The notes below the pieces were generated by a model. The model ran no database searches. It was given only the letters and a program-made list of their open reading frames with translations, and was not told the origin of the DNA. 64,000 nucleotides of DNA from VAZQ01 sp963702695 (lineage in GTDB: Bacteria > Pseudomonadota > Alphaproteobacteria > Rhizobiales > Xanthobacteraceae): positions 124,001 through 188,000 of the forward strand of contig CAVPDS010000029.1 in NCBI GenBank assembly GCA_963702695.1. Reading direction: 5' to 3'. Positions within the stretch are counted from its first letter, which is position 1. Every line of letters starts with the position of its first letter. A program made the position numbers and the translations under genes. Below are positions 8,543 through 16,409 of the stretch, one piece after another.

Positions 8543-9484
8543 ATGGCAAAAGTCCTTGTTCTCGCACGCGACGCGCCCGCCTTGGTTGCCCGGCTCGCGC
8601 GCGCAATACCCGGGCTCGACATCGCCGGGACCACGCAGGCGGCAGAGGCGCTCGCGCTCGCCGCAGATCGCGATGTGCTCATGACCCGCAACGACGACGC
8701 CTTTGAAAGCGTGATCGCGGCGATGCCGCGGCTTGCCTGGGTCCAGGCGCTCACCACCGGCACGGACCTGATCGAATCCTGCGCCGCCCTGCCTTCCGGT
8801 GTGACGATCACCGCCGCGCGCGGCTTCCACGGACCGCAAATGTCCGAGCTGGCATTTTTGTTCATGCTCGCGCTGGCACGGAATTTCCCTGCGATGCTGG
8901 CGAACCAGCGCGAGCGCCGATGGCATCGCGCTCCGCAAAAGCTCCTGCTCGACAAGACGGTGGTGATCCTCGGCGTCGGGCGCATCGCCGAGGAACTGGC
9001 GCAACGCTGCAAGGTTTTTGGGATGAAGGTGATCGGTGTCAGCGCGGCGCGCACCGCGGCGCCCGGTTTCGACGCGATCATGGCGCGCGACAAGCTGGCG
9101 GAGGCCGCCGCGCTTGCCGATGATCTGATCGTGCTCGCGCCGGCGTCTGCCGAGACGCATCACCTGGTGGACGTTCGCGTGCTGGCCGCCATGAAACCAA
9201 GCGCGGTACTGATCAACCTCGCGCGCGGCGACGTGGTCGACGAAGCGGCGTTGATCGAGGCGTTGCGCACCCGTCGCATCGCCGGGGCCGGCCTCGACGT
9301 TTTCCTGACCGAGCCGCTGCCGGCTGACAACCCGCTGTGGAGCCTGGACAACGTCCTGCTCACGCCGCATGTCGGCGGCATGAGCGACATCTATGTCGAT
9401 CAGGTGATCCCGCTGGTGATCGACAACCTGCGGGCCTTCCTCGATGGTGCGCCGGAGCGCCTGCGTTACGTGGTGCGGAGTTGA
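8543..9484 (+). CDS. D-isomer-specific 2-hydroxyacid dehydrogenase
   Basis: This 313-residue NAD(P)-dependent oxidoreductase has the Rossmann motif GVGRIAEELA at residues 144-153 and the family triad: Arg228 in NLARGD, Glu257 in LTEPLP and His276 in TPHVGG. It interconverts a 2-keto acid and a D-2-hydroxy acid. The ATG at 8543 follows GAGG and gives the usual family length; the long open frame upstream is antisense to the binding-protein gene. The Rossmann glycine pattern is GxGxxxE rather than the classical GxGxxG, a variant seen in the glyoxylate/hydroxypyruvate reductase-like branch. It lies convergent with an aldolase-like gene and may handle a keto acid released from ring cleavage. Confidence 0.88.
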   Translation: MAKVLVLARDAPALVARLARAIPGLDIAGTTQAAEALALAADRDVLMTRNDDAFESVIAAMPRLAWVQALTTGTDLIESCAALPSGVTITAARGFHGPQMSELAFLFMLALARNFPAMLANQRERRWHRAPQKLLLDKTVVILGVGRIAEELAQRCKVFGMKVIGVSAARTAAPGFDAIMARDKLAEAAALADDLIVLAPASAETHHLVDVRVLAAMKPSAVLINLARGDVVDEAALIEALRTRRIAGAGLDVFLTEPLPADNPLWSLDNVLLTPHVGGMSDIYVDQVIPLVIDNLRAFLDGAPERLRYVVRS

Positions 9485-9487
9485 TTA

Positions 9488-10213
9488 TTACTTCGGCGGC
9501 AACTCGCCCGCTTTCGTGAGCCGCGTGGTCCAGTATTCCCAGGCGCGGCCCATCGGCCGCTCGCGCAGGCTGTAGGCGCCGGCCATCTCCGCTTCGCCCT
9601 GGCTCAGCGGCGATACCTCGCCGAGCGCGCGGGTCTTGAGCACGAGTTCGGCGTTGCGGTGCGAGAAGATGGTGCGGAACACCGCCTCCTGCAGGCTGGC
9701 ACCGACCACGGTCGCTCCGTGTCGCCGCATCAGCACCATGGCATGCGATCCGAGCGCGCGCGCCAGCGATTGCCCCTGTGCCGGCGTGGTGACCACCATC
9801 GGGGTGTCGCCGAATTCATCGCGGCTGTCCCAGAACGGCGCGGTCGTACCCATGGTCGCGCCCAGCCCCATTACTGGCTTGAGCTCCACGCCGGCGATGC
9901 AGAACGGCAGGATCGCGGTCGAGTGGTGGTGGCAGACTGCGGTCACGTCCGGCCGCGCCTTGTAGATTTCGCCGTGGATCACGCATTCGCCGTAGGGGAG
10001 AAAATCGCCGGGCGTCAGCAGCTTCGAATCGAGCGTGAATTCGAGGATGTCTCCCGGCTCGATCAGCTCCGGGCTGCGTGAGCGCGCCAGCAGGTAATGG
10101 CTCGGGTCGTCCGGGTGGCGAACGCTGACGTGGCCGAAGCCGTCGAGCACGCCCTCATAGGCGACGATGCGGTTGGCAAGCGCAAGCTGGTAGCGGGCGT
10201 CATCGAGGCTCAT
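9488..10213 (-). CDS. Class II aldolase/adducin family protein
   Basis: The 241-residue protein has the zinc-site segment AVCHHHSTAILPF near residue 98 and the later MRRHGATVVG motif supplying the third histidine. A GFGHVSVRHP segment near the N-terminus matches the family's phosphate or carboxylate site. Such enzymes perform retro-aldol cleavage or decarboxylation of hydroxy acids. The ATG at 10213 gives the standard length; the open frame upstream is antisense to a cupin gene. The gene is divergent from that cupin, with 145 bp between their starts. A second, clearly different member of the family lies at 19237. Confidence 0.87.
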   Translation of the reverse strand: MSLDDARYQLALANRIVAYEGVLDGFGHVSVRHPDDPSHYLLARSRSPELIEPGDILEFTLDSKLLTPGDFLPYGECVIHGEIYKARPDVTAVCHHHSTAILPFCIAGVELKPVMGLGATMGTTAPFWDSRDEFGDTPMVVTTPAQGQSLARALGSHAMVLMRRHGATVVGASLQEAVFRTIFSHRNAELVLKTRALGEVSPLSQGEAEMAGAYSLRERPMGRAWEYWTTRLTKAGELPPK

Positions 10214-10358
10214 GGCAGGTCCCTGTGCGTTGTCGTTGCGCGCCCACCATATCCGATCGTGCTCCGGCGCGAGCAGAGTCACAGATGTTTCGTCCGCGCG
10301 TGACAGGCGCCGCGCGCTGTGGCACCGATGCCGCGACATCAAGGAGGACGAGTTCGCC

Positions 10359-10875
10359 ATGAGCACCGAGTCACCTGAATTCCCGCCGCTCCGTCGAGTC
10401 GTTACCGGCCACGACAACAACAACGTCGCCAAGGTGATCATGGATGGTCCCGCGACCAATTCCAAAGGCGGGGCGTCGGGCGCGACTTCGACCTTGATCT
10501 GGTCGACCAACTCGACGCCGGCGGACGTGGCGATCGGCGAGGATGTGGAGGATCTCGGCGCCCGCATCATCGGCACGCCGCCGCCGGAGAACGGCAGCCG
10601 GTTCGCGGTGATCACCTTTCCGCCCGGCAATCCCGGCCGCATGCATCGCACCGAGACGATCGACTACGTGATCGTCATGCAGGGCGAACTGGACATGGAC
10701 ATGGACGAACTCGACCGTGAAGCTCAAGGCCGGCGACGTGCTCGTGCAGCGCGGCACCAACCACGCCTGGGTCAATCGCGGGACGGAGGTGGCCCGCGCC
10801 GCCTTCGTGCTGCTCGATTCCAAGCCGCTCGGCATCGGCCATCCGATTGTGCGCGGCGAGAAGGCGAGCGGATAA
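10359..10875 (+). pseudogene. Cupin-domain protein interrupted by a one-base frameshift
   Basis: The ATG at 10359 follows AAGGAGG and starts MSTESPEFPPLRRVVTGHD. The frame encodes the first cupin motif FPPGNPGRMHRTETIDYVIV and then leaves frame at 10708-10709. One frame over, the protein continues with the second cupin motif (LKAGDVLVQRGTNHAW) to the TAA at 10875. Removing a single A from GACGAACTCGACC restores one 171-residue reading frame with an expected DDSTVKLKAGD junction. Cupins of this form are small beta-barrel enzymes or binding proteins often found in aromatic catabolic clusters. Because both halves look undecayed, the shift may be a sequencing error. Confidence 0.82.
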
Positions 10876-10906
10876 AAGAAAACGGACGACATCGCTGTCG
10901 TCCGTT
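10872..10906 (-). terminator. Rho-independent terminator of the cytochrome c operon
   Basis: AACGGACGACA and TGTCGTCCGTT form an 11-bp perfect stem with a TCGC loop (10881-10906). Read on the minus strand it is followed at once by TTTTCTTTTA, giving a strong intrinsic terminator 26 bp after the cytochrome c stop codon. It also sits just after the plus-strand cupin stop, so it probably blocks traffic in both directions. Confidence 0.88.
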
Positions 10907-10931
10907 CTCCGCGGTTAATGGCAACGTTCGC

Positions 10932-11867
10932 TTACGGCTCCATCGAAGCCACATAGGCGACGATCGCGAGCATGTCGTCCGGCTCAAGCTTGGCAACGAC
11001 CTGTTCCATCAGCGCAACGGACGGTCCTTTGCGCGCGCCGCTCTTGATGTCGTTGAGCTGGCGGTAAAGGTACAAAGTGGAGCGGGCGGCGATCGGCGGC
11101 ACTTCGCCGAGGCCCTTCAGCCCGGGCCCGTGGCAAATGGTGCAGGGAAGCGTCTTCCCGCCACCAGTCGTGACCAAAGCCTTCCCCTTTTCGAGGCTGC
11201 CGGGTGGAACATGGGCGATGAAACCGTGCTTCGGATTGCGCGCGCGGGCGGCTTCCTCATCCTGCGGCAGCTCGATGATGCGGTTGCCGATCGGCTCGGT
11301 GCCGCCGTCCTTCACGGCAAAGCGCATCGAGCCTTCTCCGACAACGCTCTTCGGCACGGTGGCGCTTTCCACGACCTTCATATAGCCGGGAGCCTGCTTG
11401 CGGGCGGAGAAATAGGCGGCGGCTTCGTGTGCGTCCTCGTCCTTGATGGCCTTGGCAATGCCGACCATCGCACCGGTGCGGATGCCGGTCCGGCGGCCTT
11501 CCCTGAACTCCTGGAGCTGGCGCACGATGTAGTTCGCGTTAAGCCCGGCGACGCTTGCGGATTCCGGATGGCCGTCGCCGGTCGGCAAATGGCAGAGCGC
11601 GCAGGCGCGCGGATCCGGGCGAGCGCCGTTCGAGACCGCCTTCGGCATCGGCGCGTGCTCGTTCGGGAACCAATCCGGCGGCCCGAAGGCGTTGTTGACC
11701 TCGGTCTCCTTGTACTCCTTGTCGCTGCCCGGCACTTTGACGACCTTGTTCGGGTCGGGCTTGGGCAGATCTTTCGGCGGCGCTCCCGGATAGGCCCATT
11801 CGGGATTGTCGGCCGCCGCGACGGCAGGCAGCAAAACGATCAATGAGGCGAAGATGATAGCCCTCAT
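10932..11867 (-). CDS. Diheme c-type cytochrome
   Basis: The 311-residue protein starts MRAIIFASLIVLLPAVAAA (signal peptide) and has two CxxCH haem-attachment motifs: CALCH near residue 91 and CTICH near residue 238, the latter in a cytochrome c-554-like domain. Distal methionines are available in each domain. It would carry electrons in the periplasm. The ATG at 11867 begins the signal peptide and follows GGGGGAA. It is the last gene of the minus-strand run with two permeases, an ATPase and an FAH hydrolase, and it ends at a strong terminator. Its partner dehydrogenase is not visible in this window. Confidence 0.88.
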   Translation of the reverse strand: MRAIIFASLIVLLPAVAAADNPEWAYPGAPPKDLPKPDPNKVVKVPGSDKEYKETEVNNAFGPPDWFPNEHAPMPKAVSNGARPDPRACALCHLPTGDGHPESASVAGLNANYIVRQLQEFREGRRTGIRTGAMVGIAKAIKDEDAHEAAAYFSARKQAPGYMKVVESATVPKSVVGEGSMRFAVKDGGTEPIGNRIIELPQDEEAARARNPKHGFIAHVPPGSLEKGKALVTTGGGKTLPCTICHGPGLKGLGEVPPIAARSTLYLYRQLNDIKSGARKGPSVALMEQVVAKLEPDDMLAIVAYVASMEP

Positions 11868-11997
11868 GGCAATTCCCCCACGTGTTGCGCGCCCGGTCGA
11901 AGCCCGGCGCTGCGCCAGCATATTTGCATCTATTCCAAGGAACAAGGGCGCCCGGCGGCCGCCCAGCCACCCCGGAGCACCATTCACCAGGCCCGAG

Positions 11998-12846
11998 TCA
12001 TGCCTTCTCGTCGACGATCCGGGTGCGGAGCGTGCCGATCCCGGTGATCTCCACTTCGAGCACGTCGCCGGGCTTCATCCAGAGCGGCGGATCGCGGCGG
12101 TGGCCGACGCCGTCGGGCGTGCCGGTCGCGATGATGTCGCCAGGCGAAAGCGGCGTGAAGTCGGAACAGAAGGCGATGATCTGCGGGATCGAGTAGATCA
12201 GCAGATTGGTCCCGGAGCGCTGCATCTCCTGGCCGTTGAGCCGTGTCATCAGGGTGAGCTTGGTCGGGTCGGGGATTTCGTCGGCAGTGACGAGCCAAGG
12301 GCCGAGCGGGCCGGTGCCGGGAAAATTCTTGCCCGATGTCACCGAGAATTTCTGGTAGTCGCGGACGCTGCCGTCGACGAAGCAGGTATAGCCCGCGACG
12401 TGGTCGAGCGCGCGCTCGATCGGGATATGGCGGCCGCCGCGGCCGATCACAACCGTCAGTTCGCCCTCGAAATCAAAATTCGAGGAGACGGTAGGGCGGA
12501 TCATCTCGCCCTCGTGGCCGACCAGCGTGTTGGCGCGACGCAGGAACATGCTCGGCTGCTTCGGGATTTCGCGCCCGGTTTCGCTCGCGTGCGAACGGTA
12601 GTTGATGCCGGCGCAGGCGATCAGATCGGGGTCCGGGATGACTGGCAGGAACTCAAGTTCGGCAAGTTTGTGATCGGGGTGCGTATTGGCCGCGACTTCC
12701 CTCATCTGCGGCAGCAGATTCCCCGCGAGGGCCTCGCGCAGGCTGTCAGCGCGCCCTTCGAGGCGTTCGTTCATCGTGACGACGCCGTCGCCACGCACGA
12801 CACCGAACAATTCCTCACCACCCACGACATAGCTTGCGAGCTTCAT
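11998..12846 (-). CDS. Fumarylacetoacetate hydrolase family protein
   Basis: This 282-residue, full-length two-part FAH protein has a short N-terminal domain and a catalytic domain with CAGINYRSHASE, the metal-site run NFDFEGELTVVIGRGG, and DYQKFSVTSGKNF followed by TGTPDGVG. These are hallmarks of acylpyruvase, 2-keto-4-pentenoate hydratase-like and ureidoglycolate lyase-like enzymes. The first ATG lies 3 bp after the upstream permease stop, so translation is coupled. Its neighbours suggest that the imported compound, or its ring-cleavage product, is its substrate. It is a distant relative of the partial FAH protein at 1-405. Confidence 0.9.
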   Translation of the reverse strand: MKLASYVVGGEELFGVVRGDGVVTMNERLEGRADSLREALAGNLLPQMREVAANTHPDHKLAELEFLPVIPDPDLIACAGINYRSHASETGREIPKQPSMFLRRANTLVGHEGEMIRPTVSSNFDFEGELTVVIGRGGRHIPIERALDHVAGYTCFVDGSVRDYQKFSVTSGKNFPGTGPLGPWLVTADEIPDPTKLTLMTRLNGQEMQRSGTNLLIYSIPQIIAFCSDFTPLSPGDIIATGTPDGVGHRRDPPLWMKPGDVLEVEITGIGTLRTRIVDEKA

Positions 12847-12849
12847 GCC

Positions 12850-13668
12850 TTAGAGCTCCATTTCCCGCTCGATCGGACGCCATGCGAGCGCGTGGCGTTC
12901 GATCAGATTGACGATGCCGTTGATCGCGAGCACCAGTGCGATCGCGATCACGATGCCGGCGAACACGCCGGTCGTGTCGGCGACCTGCCGCGCATGTTCA
13001 ATATAGCGCCCGACGCCCTGCGTCGACACCAGGAACTCGCCCACGATGGTCGCGCTCACCGCTCGCGGGAACGCGATCTTGAGCCCGGTGAAGAAGAAGG
13101 GGAGGAGCGAAGTCCAGATGATCTCGCGTGAGATCACATGTTCGCTCGCGCCGATGATGCGCGCCATCCTGACCAGCCGCTGGTCGACGCCGCGGATGCC
13201 GGCGAAGGTGGTGATGAAGAGGATGTAGAACACGACCAGCGTGACCACGACCAGCTTGGGCAGGTCGCCGATCCCGAACCAGAGGATGAGCCACGGCGCG
13301 AGCGCATATTTCGGGATGCCCATCGACGCCATGATGAACGGCTCGACCGCTTCGGTGGCGCGCTGCGAGCGCCGCAGCACGAATGGCAGCAGCACGCCGA
13401 ACACCGCGGCGATCGCGAAACCGGCGGTGGCGACCCGCAGGGTCGCGAAGATGTCAGTGAACATCTGCCCGCTGAGCGCGAGATCGCGGATGCGTTCTGC
13501 CACTTCGAGCGGTGCGGCGAAAAAGAATCGCCCGAGGGTGCGCGCGCCGTAGTCCCAGGCTAGCAGCAGCGCCGCAGCGACAACGAGCCGGCCGCCGTAA
13601 ACCACCCATTTCCGCCACGCGAGTGAGGGCTCGGGCATGCCTTCAAGGGCGATCTGTGCTTCGGTCAT
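12850..13668 (-). CDS. NitT/TauT-type ABC permease (second of two)
   Basis: This 272-residue permease has about six membrane segments. The ATPase-contact (EAA) loop is near residues 165-185 (ARIIGASEHVISREIIWTSL), and ILWFGIGDLPK typical of SsuC/TauC-like permeases lies before it. It is paralogous to the permease encoded at 14462-15298, and the two flank a single ATPase gene. It overlaps the ATPase stop by 4 bp. It would form the channel of an importer for sulfonate-, nitrate- or aromatic-like anions served by NMT1-type binding proteins. Confidence 0.9.
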   Translation of the reverse strand: MTEAQIALEGMPEPSLAWRKWVVYGGRLVVAAALLLAWDYGARTLGRFFFAAPLEVAERIRDLALSGQMFTDIFATLRVATAGFAIAAVFGVLLPFVLRRSQRATEAVEPFIMASMGIPKYALAPWLILWFGIGDLPKLVVVTLVVFYILFITTFAGIRGVDQRLVRMARIIGASEHVISREIIWTSLLPFFFTGLKIAFPRAVSATIVGEFLVSTQGVGRYIEHARQVADTTGVFAGIVIAIALVLAINGIVNLIERHALAWRPIEREMEL

Positions 13669-14465
13669 TGCACGTCCGCCCGGATTTTCTCGTAGGTCGC
13701 CGCAAAATCTTGGAGCGCGAAGATGTCCTTCACGTTGCGCGGGCGAGGGATCGGGATCGCGTGCTCGGCGGCGATCCGCGAGGGCTGGCGGCTGAGCACC
13801 AGCGCGCGGTCACCAAGCGCGATCGCCTCGGTGATGTCGTGGGTGACGAATATGATGGTCTTGCGCCCGAGTTCCCAGAGATTGAGCAGGTCGGCCTGGA
13901 GCTGGGTGCGGGTCTGCGCGTCGACCGCGCCGAATGGCTCGTCCATCAGGATCATCGGCGGGTCGTAGACGAGGGTGCGGATCAGCGCCGTGCGCTTGCG
14001 CATCCCGCCCGACAGTTCGTGCGGGTAGTAGCGCTCGAAGCCCGCCAAGCCGACTGCGCGGATCAGCATTTCGGCGTGCTTGCGCGTTTCGTCGTTGAGC
14101 CGGCCCTGCACTTCAAGCGCGAACAGCACGTTGTCGAGCGTGCTGCGCCACGGCAGCAGGTTGTCGTCCTGCGTGACGTAGCCGATGCGACGATCGAAGC
14201 CGGGCTTTAACGCGCGCGGGTCTTTCGGGGTCACCGGACTGCCGGCAAAAACGATCTCGCCGGCGCTTGCGGTGTCGACCTGGGCGATGATGTTGAGCAG
14301 CGTCGACTTTCCCGCGCCCGACGGCCCGATGACGGTGAGGAATTCACCGTCGCGCACGGAGAACGACAGATCCTGGATTACCCACGGCGACGGCTCGCGG
14401 CCGTGGCGTGCCGCGAAGCGCTTGCCGAGCCCGCGGATTTCGAGCAGCGCGCCACCGGTGGTCAC
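13665..14465 (-). CDS. NitT/TauT-type ABC transporter ATPase
   Basis: The 266-residue protein has Walker A GPSGAGKST, signature LSGGMRKRTALIRTL, Walker B MILMDEPFGAVD and the switch histidine in FVTHDITEAI, all in the SsuB/TauB style. The signature reads SGGMRKR rather than the common SGGMRQR. It sits between two paralogous permease genes with 4-bp overlaps on both sides and presumably energises a heterodimeric channel. Confidence 0.93.
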   Translation of the reverse strand: MTTGGALLEIRGLGKRFAARHGREPSPWVIQDLSFSVRDGEFLTVIGPSGAGKSTLLNIIAQVDTASAGEIVFAGSPVTPKDPRALKPGFDRRIGYVTQDDNLLPWRSTLDNVLFALEVQGRLNDETRKHAEMLIRAVGLAGFERYYPHELSGGMRKRTALIRTLVYDPPMILMDEPFGAVDAQTRTQLQADLLNLWELGRKTIIFVTHDITEAIALGDRALVLSRQPSRIAAEHAIPIPRPRNVKDIFALQDFAATYEKIRADVQ

Positions 14466-15298
14466 GTGACCGTCTCCATCATCGAGTCGATCGGCGGCCG
14501 CCAGCGCAGCATCAGCGCTTCGAGGGTGTTCATCAGCCAGTTCGCGCCCAGCACCAGCAGCGTCGCCGCGACGATGGCGGCGAACACGCTGGTGGTGTCG
14601 AAATTCATCGCGCCGGTCTGCACGAGATAGCCGAGGCCGCGGTTCGAGGAGATCAGCTCCGCGATCACGGCGGCTCCGATCGCATAGGGCACGGCGATGC
14701 GGAAACCGGCGAAGATCGAGGGCACCGCGCCCGGCATGACGATGTGGCGGGCGACCTGACGCTCGTTCGCACCGGCGATCTGCGCCATCTGCACGAGCTT
14801 GGCGTCGAGCAGGCGCACGCCGCCGAGCGTGCTGAAGTAGACGATGAAGAAGACCACGCTTGCGACCAGGGCGATCTTCGAGGCGGTGCCGATGCCGAAC
14901 CAGAGGATGAACAGTGGCGCGAGCGCGAGCTTGGGCGCGCCGTAGCCGCCGACCATGAACGGATCGAGGATGGCGACGATGATGGGGTGCCGGCGCAGCA
15001 GGAACGGCAGCAGGACGGCCGGGACACCGCCGATCAGCGTGCCGGCCGCGGCCTCACCGAGCGTGTAGCTCGCCTGACCGAGCAACTCGCCGTTCATGAC
15101 CTGTGCGACGAACCGCGACGTCACGGCCCAGGGCGAACTGAGCCAATAGATGCCGACGATCGCACTGCCTACCTGCCAGGCGGCGAGGATAGCGGCGAGC
15201 ACCAGCAGCCGGTCCGCGACCGTGCGCCAGCGCACGCTACGGATCGCACGCGCCGGCCGCAGCCAAGGCGATTGGGAAGGCGCGGGGGCGTCGGTCAT
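14462..15298 (-). CDS. NitT/TauT-type ABC permease (first of two)
   Basis: This 278-residue permease has the loop FILWFGIGTASK and EAA-like segment AQIAGANERQVARHIVMPGA. It shares clear stretches with the permease at 12850-13668, for example LLPFxLRR and the C-terminal RWRP. It is the first gene of the operon permease-ATPase-permease-FAH-cytochrome c, and its start faces a plus-strand gene with a 135-bp shared promoter region. No binding-protein gene is in this operon, so it may use the tandem pair at 6337-8440. Confidence 0.9.
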   Translation of the reverse strand: MTDAPAPSQSPWLRPARAIRSVRWRTVADRLLVLAAILAAWQVGSAIVGIYWLSSPWAVTSRFVAQVMNGELLGQASYTLGEAAAGTLIGGVPAVLLPFLLRRHPIIVAILDPFMVGGYGAPKLALAPLFILWFGIGTASKIALVASVVFFIVYFSTLGGVRLLDAKLVQMAQIAGANERQVARHIVMPGAVPSIFAGFRIAVPYAIGAAVIAELISSNRGLGYLVQTGAMNFDTTSVFAAIVAATLLVLGANWLMNTLEALMLRWRPPIDSMMETVT

Positions 15299-15433
15299 GT
15301 GGGTTCGTACTCGCGGGCAGGAGTGGACCTGCCCTTGCGGGCCGGACCGGGGAGCGGTCTTTCCGAGCGCATTATTCGTTATCTATGCTTGTACCTGCAA
15401 CAGCCGCTATAAGCCGTGGAGAGGAATGGTCCC

Positions 15434-16315
15434 ATGCCGACGACCCGCCAAGCCTTTCGCGACATGCTCAAGCCCGGCGCCGCGCTGGTGCTGCCGGGCG
15501 TCAGCAACGCGCTGGCGGCGCGGGTGGTCGCCGACCTCGGCTTCCCGGCGGCCTACATCACCGGCGCCGGCATCGCCAACACCTATCTCGGCATCCCCGA
15601 CAACGGGCTGGTCACGCTGAGCGAACTTGCGAACCACGTGGCCGCGATCCGCGACGTGTTTGCCGGTCCGCTGATGGTCGATGCCGACACCGGCTTCGGC
15701 AACGCCATGAACATGATCCGCACCGTCAAGATGCTGGAACGGGCCGGCGCCGATGCGCTGCAGATCGAGGATCAGGTATTTCCCAAGCGCTGCGGTCATT
15801 TCGACGGCAAGGAGGTGATCCCAGCGATCGAAATGGTGGCCAAGATCAAGGCCGCGGCCGATGCGCGCAGCGACGCCGATCTCCTGATCGTTGCCCGCAC
15901 CGACGCGATCGCGGTGGAGGGTTTTGAGCCCGCGATCGCGCGTGCGGTGGCATACCGTGAGGCGGGCGCGGACGTGACCTTCGTCGAAGCGCCGAAATCG
16001 CCCGAGCAGATCGCCGACATTCCGCGCCGGCTGCCGTGGCCGCAGATCATCAATATCGTGCTCGGCGGCCGCACGCCCGAGCTGCCGAACGGCAAACTCA
16101 AGGAGCTGGGCTTCGCCGGCGTGCTGTACGCCAACCTCGCGCTGCAGTCGGCGGTGCGGGGAATGCAGCTTGCGCTGGGCGCGCTGCGAGAAGCCGGGCA
16201 GGTCGGCGACACCGCGCCGCATTCGGTCGATTTCGGCGAGCGCCAGCGGCTCGTTGACAAGCCGGCTTGGGATGCGCTGGAGAAGAAGTACAAAGGTCTC
16301 TCGCAGGATGGGTAG
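15434..16315 (+). CDS. Isocitrate lyase/PEP mutase superfamily enzyme
   Basis: The 293-residue TIM-barrel protein has the superfamily signature KRCGH at residues 118-122, the metal-site run MVDADTGFGN around residues 81-90 and the N-terminal LPGVSNALAARVV. Members cleave C-C bonds of 2-hydroxy or 2-methyl dicarboxylates (2-methylisocitrate lyase, oxaloacetate decarboxylase, dimethylmalate lyase) or rearrange phosphonates. KRCGH is the lyase-type pattern. The ATG at 15434 follows GGAGAGG and is preferred over an upstream ATG at 15416. The stop codon lies inside an interspersed palindromic repeat. It begins the plus-strand catabolic run and may form a lower-pathway step. Confidence 0.88.
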   Translation: MPTTRQAFRDMLKPGAALVLPGVSNALAARVVADLGFPAAYITGAGIANTYLGIPDNGLVTLSELANHVAAIRDVFAGPLMVDADTGFGNAMNMIRTVKMLERAGADALQIEDQVFPKRCGHFDGKEVIPAIEMVAKIKAAADARSDADLLIVARTDAIAVEGFEPAIARAVAYREAGADVTFVEAPKSPEQIADIPRRLPWPQIINIVLGGRTPELPNGKLKELGFAGVLYANLALQSAVRGMQLALGALREAGQVGDTAPHSVDFGERQRLVDKPAWDALEKKYKGLSQDG

Positions 16316-16384
16316 AGCAAAGCGAAACCCATTGCTTCCCACGCGTCGATGATGCGCTTCGCTTCGCTTCGCTCTACCCATCCT
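16305..16384. repeat. Interspersed inverted repeat overlapping a gene's stop codon
   Basis: The 22-bp arm 16305-16326 and the arm 16363-16384 are reverse complements with one mismatch. Each contains GATGGGTAGAGC, a dispersed palindrome familiar from Bradyrhizobium-like genomes. The left arm supplies the last two codons and the TAG stop of the isocitrate lyase/PEP mutase family gene, so insertion of the repeat probably reset its C-terminus. The resulting hairpin would also shape the 3-prime end of that mRNA. Confidence 0.8.
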
Positions 16385-16409
16385 ACAAGAAAGCCAAGGA
16401 CAGAGACGC

